Assembly (NCBI GenBank): GCA_041676265.1
Contig: JBAYSE010000083.1
Span: 1-7,145 of the forward strand
Length of the DNA stretch: 7,145 nt
Direction: 5' to 3'
Origin: DUOJ01 sp041676265
GTDB taxonomy: Bacteria; Spirochaetota; Spirochaetia; Sphaerochaetales; Sphaerochaetaceae
Position 1 is the stretch's first letter. Every line of letters starts with the position of its first letter. Under the pieces are notes generated by a model, which saw only the letters and a program-made list of their open reading frames with translations, was not told the origin of the DNA and ran no database searches. Position numbers and translations under genes: made by a program. Shown here one piece after another: positions 1-6,318 of the stretch.

Positions 1-1237
1 GTTTAAACATGTTTTTACCGATATCGGTGATGAGCAGTCCATTACAGAGTCCCTCTCTACCTTCAGTGGCCATATGCGCAATATCAGCGCTATTTTAAGG
101 GAAGTGGAGGGGGATTCTTTAATAGTATTAGATGAACTTGGCAGCGGCACTGACCCTGTGGAAGGAGCCGCTCTTGGTCGAGCTATTTTGGAGTATTGTG
201 TTGAAAGAGGGGGACTAACCTTGGTCAGCTCGCACCATACCCTTTTAAAACAATACGCCTATGGTGATCAGCGCCTACTCAATATGGCAATGGAGGCCGA
301 TTCGCAAACACATCAACCTACTTTTAAAATTATTAAAGGGGTAATCGGGGAGAGTTATGCCCTAGAGACCGCCAAAAGGATGGCTATTCCCAGCCAAGTT
401 TTAGACAAAGCCCTCACTTATATCGGCTCTGAAGCGGGTGAGATTTCCACTATTATTAGGGGCTTAAGGGAGAAAGAGGGAGAGTTCATTGAACGGGAAA
501 AACTCCTAAAAGTCAAAGAGAGCGCACTGCAGGAGCTCCAAAGGGAGTCTGAGCTTAAGGCTTTAGCCCTTAGTCAAAAGGAGTACTTGTTAAGGAGTGA
601 ACAGCTTGGAGACCTTTCGCGCTTTATTAGTGAAAAACGCTCTGAACTCGAGAATTTAGTGGCGCGTTTAAGAGAGGGGGAGATTACCAAAGCTAAGACG
701 AAAGAGGTGAAAGCCTACCTTGACTCTTTAGATGAAAAGAGGGAGGAGGGGGAGAAGACCCTCAAAGCTGTCAAAACACCCCAAGTGAAGGGTACTCCAC
801 CGGTTCCCTTTGCCGTAGGGCAAGAGGTATTGGTTAAGAAAAGTCGCCGTGAGGGGACGATAGTGCGCCCGGCAGGAGAGGGGCAATGGGTGGTCGCTGT
901 CGGGGCTATGAAATTCACGCTACCACAAGAGGACCTCGAGCAACACATCAGCCGTCCCAAGAAGGCCTCTATCTCTTGGCAGACGGGTAAGTATGCCCCT
1001 TTGGGAGTGATTGATGTGCGTGGCTTGAGTTTAGAAGAGGCTTTGAATGAGGTGAGTCACCAAATAGAAGCGGCTTTAGTCCACGCAACACAAAGTTTTT
1101 CGATTATTCATGGGCTGGGCGATGGGATTCTTGCCAATGGCATCCATGACTACCTACAAACTTTAAAATTCGTTAAGAAGTTCTATTTTGCCCAACCTGA
1201 AGATGGCGGACATGGCAAAACCTACGTAGAGTTTTAA
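1..1237 (+). CDS. mutS2: MutS2 (endonuclease/ribosome-splitting ATPase), C-terminal part, 5' end outside window
   Basis: The reading frame is open from base 2 and ends at TAA 1235-1237, giving 411 visible residues of a protein usually about 780-800 long. The N-terminal clamp/lever region and Walker A lie upstream of the window. The ATG at base 74 is internal, because the 24 codons before it continue the family sequence (VFTDIGDEQSI). Seen in order: Walker B with LDELGSGTDP (Asp codon at 131), the SSHH switch motif (His codons at 233-238), a long Lys/Glu-rich coiled coil (about 450-780), a KOW-like beta segment (about 805-950), and a C-terminal Smr domain starting at IDVRG (1010-1024) with HGLGDG (1109-1126). 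From family knowledge, MutS2 is a cytoplasmic ATPase that splits collided ribosomes in Bacillus subtilis and has been linked to suppression of recombination in Helicobacter. No typical MutS mismatch-recognition domain is expected. Confidence 0.95.
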   Translation, partial: FKHVFTDIGDEQSITESLSTFSGHMRNISAILREVEGDSLIVLDELGSGTDPVEGAALGRAILEYCVERGGLTLVSSHHTLLKQYAYGDQRLLNMAMEADSQTHQPTFKIIKGVIGESYALETAKRMAIPSQVLDKALTYIGSEAGEISTIIRGLREKEGEFIEREKLLKVKESALQELQRESELKALALSQKEYLLRSEQLGDLSRFISEKRSELENLVARLREGEITKAKTKEVKAYLDSLDEKREEGEKTLKAVKTPQVKGTPPVPFAVGQEVLVKKSRREGTIVRPAGEGQWVVAVGAMKFTLPQEDLEQHISRPKKASISWQTGKYAPLGVIDVRGLSLEEALNEVSHQIEAALVHATQSFSIIHGLGDGILANGIHDYLQTLKFVKKFYFAQPEDGGHGKTYVEF

Positions 1238-1241
1238 AGAT

Positions 1242-1270
1242 TTGACAACCGGTAAGGGCAGTGGTACCGT
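1242..1270 (+). promoter_or_regulatory. Candidate sigma70-type promoter for udp
   Basis: A perfect -35 hexamer TTGACA (1242-1247) is followed after 17 bases by TACCGT (1265-1270), which matches three of six bases of the TATAAT consensus. The predicted transcript start near 1277 would coincide with the ribosome binding site, leaving a leader of only about 13 bases. The good -35 and exact spacing favour a promoter; the poor -10 argues against it. Readthrough from mutS2 is the alternative. Confidence 0.3.
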
Positions 1271-1276
1271 CTTTTT
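1250..1276 (+). terminator. Weak candidate intrinsic terminator after mutS2
   Basis: CGGTA (1250-1254) can pair with TACCG (1265-1269) around a 10-base loop, followed by TCTTTTT (1270-1276). The stem is only five base pairs, so termination would be inefficient at best. It is the only hairpin plus T-run in the mutS2-udp gap. It overlaps the candidate udp promoter, so both readings may not hold. Confidence 0.2.
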
Positions 1277-1283
1277 AAGGGGG
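1277..1283 (+). promoter_or_regulatory. Ribosome binding site deciding the udp start
   Basis: AAGGGGG lies six bases before ATG 1290. The in-frame TTG at 1242 has no purine-rich site before it and falls in the possible -35 box, so the ATG is the better start. Confidence 0.7.
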
Positions 1284-1289
1284 AATACA

Positions 1290-2066
1290 ATGAGTGTCTA
1301 TATGGATGACAAAGAAATGCAATACCACGTCCATCTCCGTAGGGGCGATGTAGGGCGCTACGTAATTCTGCCGGGAGACCCTAAAAGAAGCCGTTTAATA
1401 GCCGCCTCCTTAGACAATGCTACCCTTGTCGCCGATAACCGGGAGTACGTTACCTATACAGGCTATTTAGATAATCAGATGGTGAGTGTTACCAGTACCG
1501 GCATAGGAGGCCCTTCGGCAGCGATAGCCATGGAGGAGCTCTACCAATGTGGCGCCGACACTTTTATCAGGGTGGGCACTTGCGGAGGGATTGCCTTGGA
1601 AGTCTTAGGGGGCGATGTAGTGATTGCCACTTCGGCGGTAAGACAGGAGGGGACCAGTCATGAGTATGCACCACCCGAGTTTCCGGCAGTTGCCAATATT
1701 GAGGTCGTTAATGCCTTAATTAAAGCCACGCAAGAGTTGGAGCGCAGTTACCACATTGGGGTGGTGCAATGCAAGGACTCCTTCTACGGACAACATTCGC
1801 CGGAGACTAAACCGGTGGCTACACAGTTGCTCGCTAAATGGGAGGCCTATAAAAAACTGGGAGTTTTAGCCAGTGAGATGGAGTCAGCCGCCCTATTTGT
1901 CGTGGCCAGCTACTTAGGGGTACGCTGTGGCAGTGTGTTTGTGGTAGTCGGCAACCAAGAGCGTGCCTTATTAGGGATGGACAACCCCATTGTGCATGTC
2001 ACAGAGGCGGCAATCGAAGTCGCGATTCAAGGGATTCGCAACCTGATTGCCGCTGATATGGCGTGA
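1290..2066 (+). CDS. udp: Uridine phosphorylase
   Basis: The 258-residue product belongs to the nucleoside phosphorylase I (PNP/UDP) family; E. coli Udp has 253 residues. It splits uridine with phosphate into uracil and ribose-1-phosphate in the cytoplasm, for pyrimidine salvage and use of ribose as carbon. Visible motifs, numbered from ATG 1290: phosphate-site PGDP (28-31), Arg51 in NREYVT, GIGGPS (71-76), phosphate-binding RVGTCGG (94-100), the uracil-side segment KDSFYGQHSPE (162-172) with Gln168, and the ribose-binding EMES (196-199). The DSFYGQHSPE form resembles Firmicutes enzymes more than E. coli Udp, where the matching stretch carries Gln166 and Arg168. The frame can be extended to a TTG at 1242, adding 16 residues with no family counterpart, so ATG 1290 is chosen. 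The gene follows mutS2 by 52 bases and may be partly co-transcribed with it. Its stop is one base from that of the opposing flavodiiron gene. A related nucleoside phosphorylase specificity is possible but less likely. Confidence 0.9.
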   Translation: MSVYMDDKEMQYHVHLRRGDVGRYVILPGDPKRSRLIAASLDNATLVADNREYVTYTGYLDNQMVSVTSTGIGGPSAAIAMEELYQCGADTFIRVGTCGGIALEVLGGDVVIATSAVRQEGTSHEYAPPEFPAVANIEVVNALIKATQELERSYHIGVVQCKDSFYGQHSPETKPVATQLLAKWEAYKKLGVLASEMESAALFVVASYLGVRCGSVFVVVGNQERALLGMDNPIVHVTEAAIEVAIQGIRNLIAADMA

Positions 2067-2067
2067 A

Positions 2068-3255
2068 TTAAGCTTTTGCTAGGCGTTTACCAAACTCTCT
2101 GGCCTCTAGCAGGGTTGCACTATCGGGGTTCCAGTTGTGCCTAAAGGGTTCATCAACGTACTCTAGTCCCGCTTTCTCTAGCGCCTCTTTAATTTTCTGC
2201 GGTGCTTCGCCTGTCCAGCCGTAACAGCCAAACGAAGCAGCCTTTTTGTGCTTCATTTTGAGGGCTTTCAAGAAGTGGATAAAGCCGGCAACACTGTCAA
2301 GCATATCGTTACCCACGGTGGGAGAGCCTAAAACAAGCATCTTCGATTTGAAGACTTCACTCATAATATCGTTTTTATCGGTCTTTGAGATACTGAAGAC
2401 TTTAATGGCTACCTGGGGGTCAGCTTCATGAATCCCGGCGGCAATAGCATCAGCCAAGGTGCGTGTGCCATCCCACATAGTGTCATAGGCAATGGTGATC
2501 TGGTTCTCTTGGTAATTGTCACACCAGGCGGCATATTTTTCAACAATCTGGAGGGGGTTATCGCGCCAGATTACACCGTGACTCGGGGCAATAATGTCAA
2601 AGGTAAGATTTAGAGCCAGTACCTCTTCCAGTTTCCGTTTTAAAATGGAGCTGAAAGGGGTGAGGATATTGGCGTAGTACTTCAAAGCCTCTTCATAGAG
2701 TTCACACTGGTCGGCGGCATCGTTAAACATAGTGTTACTGGCGTAGTGTTGTCCAAAAGCGTCGTTACTAAAGAGGATGTTGTCACCGGTAAGATAGGTG
2801 GCCATACTATCAGGCCAGTGTAACATCGTCATTTCAACGAAAACTAACGATTTACCGTTGCCGATATCGACCGAATCTCCTGTTTTGACAACTTTAAAGT
2901 TCCACTCTTTGTGGTATTGCCCACGTAAGGAATCGACCCCTTTCGCCGTACAGTAGATAGGGGTTTCTGGGATTTTTTCCATGAGTGCCACCAGAGCACC
3001 ACTGTGGTCGACTTCACCATGATTGGCCACGATAAAATCGATTTTCTTTAAATCAATTTCACTCTCTAAGTTTTTTACAAACTTATCGGCAAAAGGGAGC
3101 CAGACAGTGTCGATTAGAACGGTCTTCTCCTCTTCAATCAGATAAGAGTTGTAACTGCTACCTCTATGGGTGGAGTAGTCGCTTCCATGGAATTGGCGCA
3201 ATTCTGTGTCAATTTGGCCCACCCAGCGTACATTGTTTTTCAGTTTAATATGCAT
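2068..3255 (-). CDS. Flavodiiron protein (class A; O2/NO reductase, FprA/ROO type)
   Basis: The product has 395 residues, the usual size of a two-domain flavodiiron protein. The N-terminal metallo-beta-lactamase-like domain (about 1-245) carries His79, Glu81, Asp83 and His84 in the NHGEVDH motif, His146 in LHWPD, Asp165 in SNDAFG and His226 in PSHG. These are the expected di-iron site residues at the family's usual positions. The C-terminal flavodoxin-like domain (about 252-395) has an FMN phosphate loop, DTMWDGT (258-264), then LGSPT (309-313) and GCYGWTGE (343-350). No rubredoxin or flavin-reductase domain is fused to it. Family members reduce O2 to water and/or NO to N2O in the cytoplasm of anaerobes, with electrons usually delivered by rubredoxin. 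O2 versus NO preference cannot be read from the sequence. ATG at 3255 is preferred over ATG at 3282, because AGGAGG stands six bases before it and the residue numbering then matches the family exactly. The gene diverges from the ATPase operon and converges on udp. Confidence 0.95.
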   Translation of the reverse strand: MHIKLKNNVRWVGQIDTELRQFHGSDYSTHRGSSYNSYLIEEEKTVLIDTVWLPFADKFVKNLESEIDLKKIDFIVANHGEVDHSGALVALMEKIPETPIYCTAKGVDSLRGQYHKEWNFKVVKTGDSVDIGNGKSLVFVEMTMLHWPDSMATYLTGDNILFSNDAFGQHYASNTMFNDAADQCELYEEALKYYANILTPFSSILKRKLEEVLALNLTFDIIAPSHGVIWRDNPLQIVEKYAAWCDNYQENQITIAYDTMWDGTRTLADAIAAGIHEADPQVAIKVFSISKTDKNDIMSEVFKSKMLVLGSPTVGNDMLDSVAGFIHFLKALKMKHKKAASFGCYGWTGEAPQKIKEALEKAGLEYVDEPFRHNWNPDSATLLEAREFGKRLAKA

Positions 3256-3261
3256 TTTCAG

Positions 3262-3267
3262 CCTCCT
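3262..3267 (-). promoter_or_regulatory. Consensus ribosome binding site for the flavodiiron gene
   Basis: On the minus strand AGGAGG lies six bases before ATG 3255. It fixes the start there and excludes the in-frame ATG at 3282, which lies upstream of this site and would leave it inside the coding region. Confidence 0.8.
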
Positions 3268-3273
3268 GACGGT

Positions 3274-3302
3274 AGTATACACTAGAAATATCCCTTTTAG
3301 AA
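3274..3302 (-). promoter_or_regulatory. Candidate promoter for the flavodiiron gene
   Basis: On the minus strand a TATACT -10 box (3279-3274, five of six consensus bases) follows a weak TTCTAA -35 (3302-3297) at 17-base spacing. The predicted start near 3267 falls at the ribosome binding site, giving a leader of about 12 bases. A 12-base interrupted palindrome (TAGT-ATAC-ACTA, 3273-3284) overlaps the -10 box and could be a regulator site, but the half-sites are short. Confidence 0.4.
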
Positions 3303-3317
3303 CATCAAATCCGGCGG

Positions 3318-3346
3318 TTGTATTTTTATATTCAACAAGCTATAGT
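3318..3346 (+). promoter_or_regulatory. Candidate promoter for the V-type ATPase operon
   Basis: TTGTAT (3318-3323) and TATAGT (3341-3346, five of six consensus bases) are spaced by 17 bases, predicting a start near 3353 and a leader of about 23 bases before atpE. A second reading, TTCAAC (3331-3336) with TAAAAT (3354-3359), also at 17 bases, would start near 3366. The region is AT-rich, so one or both may be chance matches. A promoter is nevertheless expected here, because the upstream neighbour is transcribed the other way. Confidence 0.4.
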
Positions 3347-3375
3347 TATCCCATAAAATTTAGGCAGGATGGTAC

Positions 3376-3987
3376 ATGGAACTCCAAATTCAAGATTTAG
3401 TTGATTCTATCAAAAAAGAGGGCATTGACGTCGCTGAAAGCGAGGCTGCAAAAATTATCGCAGAGGCCCACCAAAAAGCGAAGGAATTGGTAGACAAAGG
3501 GAACAAAGAGGCTTCACAAATTGTCGAAAAGGCCAAAAAAGAGGCTGAACTTCTGGTCTCCAGTGGTAGGGCAGCTCTCGAACAAGCCGGCAGAGATTTA
3601 ATCCTCTCCCTCAGAAAGAATATTGAGGGCCATTTTGATCGTCTTTTAGAGGCAAATGTTGCCGGTAGCTTCACAAATGCTAACCTAATCACTTTGATTA
3701 CCAATATCGTTAAAGCCGATATTGCCCCTCTAAATGAGTCGGCAATTGACCTAGTAAAAGAGGATGCTGCCAAGTTAGCTGGAAAATTGCAAGAGAACCT
3801 CGCCAAAGAGCTTAAAGAGGGGCTGGAAATACGGCCACTGGCTACCCTTAACAATGGGTTCCGTCTCTCTTTGAAAGATGGCTCAGCTTACTACGATTTT
3901 AGCAGTTCAGAAATTGCCCAATTGTTGAAACCATTTCTAAACCCAACTCTTCAAGAGATTATTAGTGCTGCTAAAGAGCAGAAGTAG
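3376..3987 (+). CDS. atpE: V/A-type ATP synthase subunit E (peripheral stalk)
   Basis: The 203-residue product has the two-part build of V/A-ATPase subunit E. An N-terminal coiled coil rich in Ala, Lys and Glu (about residues 15-85) is followed by a globular alpha/beta domain (about 110-200). Subunit E forms the peripheral stalk that holds the A3B3 head against rotation and contacts the membrane subunit I (a). The ATG at 3376 is preceded by CAGGA with six-base spacing. It is the first gene of the operon: DUF2764, atpA and atpB follow with gaps of 8, 13 and 9 bases. No catalytic motifs are expected. Low-complexity coiled-coil sequence makes the family call rest partly on context. The partner subunit G/H, normally paired with E, is not encoded beside it here. 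The symbol follows V-type naming and should not be confused with the F-type subunit c gene. Confidence 0.88.
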   Translation: MELQIQDLVDSIKKEGIDVAESEAAKIIAEAHQKAKELVDKGNKEASQIVEKAKKEAELLVSSGRAALEQAGRDLILSLRKNIEGHFDRLLEANVAGSFTNANLITLITNIVKADIAPLNESAIDLVKEDAAKLAGKLQENLAKELKEGLEIRPLATLNNGFRLSLKDGSAYYDFSSSEIAQLLKPFLNPTLQEIISAAKEQK

Positions 3988-3991
3988 GGGG
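3986..3991 (+). promoter_or_regulatory. Ribosome binding site supporting the GTG start of the DUF2764 gene
   Basis: AGGGGG overlaps the atpE stop codon and lies four bases before GTG 3996. The spacing is slightly short but usable, and the overlap suggests coupled translation. Confidence 0.55.
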
Positions 3992-3995
3992 TGTT

Positions 3996-4529
3996 GTGGC
4001 TGCTTACTACTATTTAATAGCATCGCTACCCATGCTTAAGTTTAATGAGACTCCCCTAATAAATCAGACCACTTTTTTGAAGGCGTGTCATCAAGAGTTG
4101 CACCCTAAAGATTACGCTTTGGTGGCTTCTCTATTTAGCGCTGAAGTTTCAACTAAACACCCCTATCTAAAGGAATGGCAAGCCTTTAATGCTGAAGTTA
4201 CGGCAACTTTGGCTGAGGGACGTGCACAGCGACTCAATTTCATCTACACCCCTCAAAAGATCTATCCTCGTAACCTAAACTTAGAGAGGAGCCTTAAAGA
4301 GGTTCTTCAGCACACTAGTCCTTTAGAGGCTGAACTGATGCTGATGAGGCTTTACTGGGAAAAAGCAACTCAATTGTCTAGGATGAAAATTTTTACGGTG
4401 GAGGTTCTTTTTACCTATGCCATCCACCTCAAAATTTTAGAGAGGAAGGCCCTATTTACCACTGAGGAGGGTAATAGGGAGTTCAATAAATTATTTAGTG
4501 ATTTGCAAACAATAATAAAGAGCATATAA
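3996..4529 (+). CDS. DUF2764 family protein, conserved V-type ATPase operon subunit
   Basis: This 177-residue protein has the N-terminal signature YYYLIASLPML that I associate with DUF2764 proteins, found between the E and A subunit genes in Treponema, Borrelia and Chlamydia ATPase operons. It appears soluble: no signal peptide and no membrane segment are visible, and the rest looks mostly helical, with many Leu, Glu and Lys residues. GTG 3996 is chosen because the next in-frame ATG (4032) would remove the conserved signature. Biochemical function is not established as far as I know. Its constant position, and the lack of a subunit C gene nearby, suggest a structural part of the ATPase, perhaps the central-stalk/rotor connector role that subunit C (d) plays elsewhere; this is inference. 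Spacing to atpA (13 bases) supports co-translation with the complex. Confidence 0.82.
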   Translation: MAAYYYLIASLPMLKFNETPLINQTTFLKACHQELHPKDYALVASLFSAEVSTKHPYLKEWQAFNAEVTATLAEGRAQRLNFIYTPQKIYPRNLNLERSLKEVLQHTSPLEAELMLMRLYWEKATQLSRMKIFTVEVLFTYAIHLKILERKALFTTEEGNREFNKLFSDLQTIIKSI

Positions 4530-4542
4530 ACGGAGAATTGTT

Positions 4543-6309
4543 ATGGCAGAGAGAAGCGCCTTGGTCATCGGCGTTGACGGAAACATGGTGACGGTTGAAT
4601 TTCAAGGAGATATTTCACAAAACGAAGTTGGTTACATCTTAGTCGGTGAGCAACGACTGAAAGGCGAAGTTATCCGTATTTCAGGGAAAACAGCTGCGTT
4701 GCAGGTTTTTGAAATGACTGGGGGTATCAGCGTAGGTGATAAAGTTGAATTCACCGGCCTCATGCTCTCCGTTGAATTAGGCCCCGGTCTTTTAACACAA
4801 ATTTATGATGGATTGCAGAATCCCCTGCCCGAATTAGCCAACCAGTGTGGCTTCTTTTTACAAAGGGGTGTCTATCTAAAACCCCTGCCCGACAAAGCTT
4901 GGGATTTTACCCCGGTGGCTAAAAAAGGGGACACCGTCGTGGCCGGTTCTACTTTAGGGACAGTTCCTGAAGGGATCTTTACCCATAAAATCATGGTTCC
5001 CTTTGACTTGACAGGTGGCGACTGGGTAGTTGAATCGATCAAAAAAGCGGGTAGCTATAACCTAAGAGATGAAGTGGCTGTTATCAAAGATAGTCGGGGT
5101 AATCAGCAGAGCTTATCGATGGTCTTCTCCTGGCCCATTAAAAAGCCTATTACAAACTATGTAGAGCGACTCCAACCGCGCGAACCACTAGTTACCCAAA
5201 TTAGAATTATTGATACCTTCTTGCCAATTGCTAAGGGGGGTACCTACTGTATACCCGGTCCTTTCGGAGCTGGTAAAACTGTTTTACAGCATATGACTAG
5301 CCGGAACGCCGATGTCGATATAGTTATTATTGCCGCCTGCGGTGAGCGCGCCGGTGAAGTTGTGGAAACTCTCAAGGAGTTTCCCGAGCTAATTGACCCC
5401 AAAACCGGCAAGACCTTGATGGAACGGACCATTATTATCTGTAATACCAGCAGTATGCCGGTAGCTGCCCGTGAGGCTTCTGTTTATACCGCCGTGACTA
5501 TTGGGGAGTATTACCGCCAAATGGGCCTCGATGTTCTATTGCTAGCCGATTCAACCAGTCGCTGGGCACAGGCGATGCGTGAGATGAGTGGGCGTCTTGA
5601 AGAGATTCCCGGGGAGGAGGCTTTCCCCGCTTACCTGGAGTCGGTCATTGCCAGTTTCTATGAGAGGGCCGGTTTAGTGGTCCTTCCGGATGGCACACGC
5701 GGGTCGGTAACCATTGGTGGGACGGTCAGCCCTGCCGGAGGAAACTTTGAAGAGCCCGTTACCCAAGCCACCTTAAAGGTTGTCGGTGCTTTCCACGGCC
5801 TCTCCAGAGAGCGCAGTGATGCCCGTAAATACCCGGCAATTGACCCTTTAGATAGCTGGTCGAAATATGGGAGCGTTATAGCTTACGATAAAGTCGAGTA
5901 TGCTCGGTCACTCCTTTTCAGTGCCAATGAAGTGAACCAGATGATGAAAGTTGTTGGAGAGGAGGGGACTAGCTTAGAGGATTACCTACTCTATTTAAAA
6001 GGGGAACTCCTTGACAGTGTCTACTTGCAACAGAACTCTTTTGATGAGGTTGATCATGCCGCTCCAATCGAGAGGCAGAGCCTTGTGTTTGAAACTTTGT
6101 TTAAGGTCTTGGCTTCCAATTTTAATCTCTCTTCTAAAAGAGAAGCGCGCTCTTTTATCTATGAATTGCGCCAAAAGTTTATCGACTGGAACTCAACTGA
6201 ACGGGAAAGTGAGCGGTTCAATGAGTATCAAAGAGGGATCGAAGAGCTTGTGGGTGAGAAGTTTGTCGATTACGAGAGGCGTGCAGCCCAAATCATTGAA
6301 ACGAAGTAG
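4543..6309 (+). CDS. atpA: V/A-type ATP synthase catalytic subunit A
   Basis: The 588-residue product matches the usual length of V/A-ATPase subunit A (about 580-590). It holds the catalytic nucleotide sites in the A3B3 head and couples ATP synthesis or hydrolysis to H+ or Na+ transport through the membrane sector. Visible in order: an N-terminal beta barrel (about 1-75); the A-specific insertion (about 85-180), including GVYLKPLPD; the Walker A loop GPFGAGKT (239-246) with Lys245; the catalytic GER with Glu268; Walker B VLLLADSTSRW with Asp336; and the following SGRLEEIPGEEAFPAYL. A helical C-terminal domain follows. The ATG at 4543 has GGAGA six bases before it. No intein or other interruption is present, and the key residues are intact. 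Which ion is pumped cannot be judged without the I and K subunits. Confidence 0.98.
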   Translation: MAERSALVIGVDGNMVTVEFQGDISQNEVGYILVGEQRLKGEVIRISGKTAALQVFEMTGGISVGDKVEFTGLMLSVELGPGLLTQIYDGLQNPLPELANQCGFFLQRGVYLKPLPDKAWDFTPVAKKGDTVVAGSTLGTVPEGIFTHKIMVPFDLTGGDWVVESIKKAGSYNLRDEVAVIKDSRGNQQSLSMVFSWPIKKPITNYVERLQPREPLVTQIRIIDTFLPIAKGGTYCIPGPFGAGKTVLQHMTSRNADVDIVIIAACGERAGEVVETLKEFPELIDPKTGKTLMERTIIICNTSSMPVAAREASVYTAVTIGEYYRQMGLDVLLLADSTSRWAQAMREMSGRLEEIPGEEAFPAYLESVIASFYERAGLVVLPDGTRGSVTIGGTVSPAGGNFEEPVTQATLKVVGAFHGLSRERSDARKYPAIDPLDSWSKYGSVIAYDKVEYARSLLFSANEVNQMMKVVGEEGTSLEDYLLYLKGELLDSVYLQQNSFDEVDHAAPIERQSLVFETLFKVLASNFNLSSKREARSFIYELRQKFIDWNSTERESERFNEYQRGIEELVGEKFVDYERRAAQIIETK

Positions 6310-6318
6310 GTGAATGCG

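Noticed and set aside
715..960. An 81-codon minus-strand open frame within mutS2
   Set aside because: Shadow of the KOW-like region of MutS2; no recognisable product.
2012..2027. Inverted repeat AATCG/CGATT near the end of udp as a terminator for the flavodiiron gene
   Set aside because: The stem is only five base pairs and no T-run follows on either strand.
3206..3400. A 64-codon + strand open frame spanning the flavodiiron-atpE gap
   Set aside because: It overlaps the flavodiiron start on the other strand and the atpE start in another frame, and it covers the expected promoter region. No plausible product.
3535..3541. Runs of six A followed by G (here and at other Lys-Lys codons) as possible frameshift sites
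   Set aside because: The phase relative to the reading frame is not the A-AAA-AAG slippery arrangement, and both genes continue intact, so these are ordinary AAA-AAA lysine codons.
3390..3854. A 154-codon open frame on the minus strand inside atpE
   Set aside because: It is antisense to a clear subunit E gene whose Ala/Lys/Glu-rich codons give few stops on the opposite strand. The Ser/Ala/Phe-rich product resembles no family I know.
6011..6313. A 100-codon + strand frame overlapping the end of atpA
   Set aside because: It is in a different frame from the conserved AtpA C-terminal domain, and its Arg/Leu/Ser-rich product looks like frame-shifted coding sequence.
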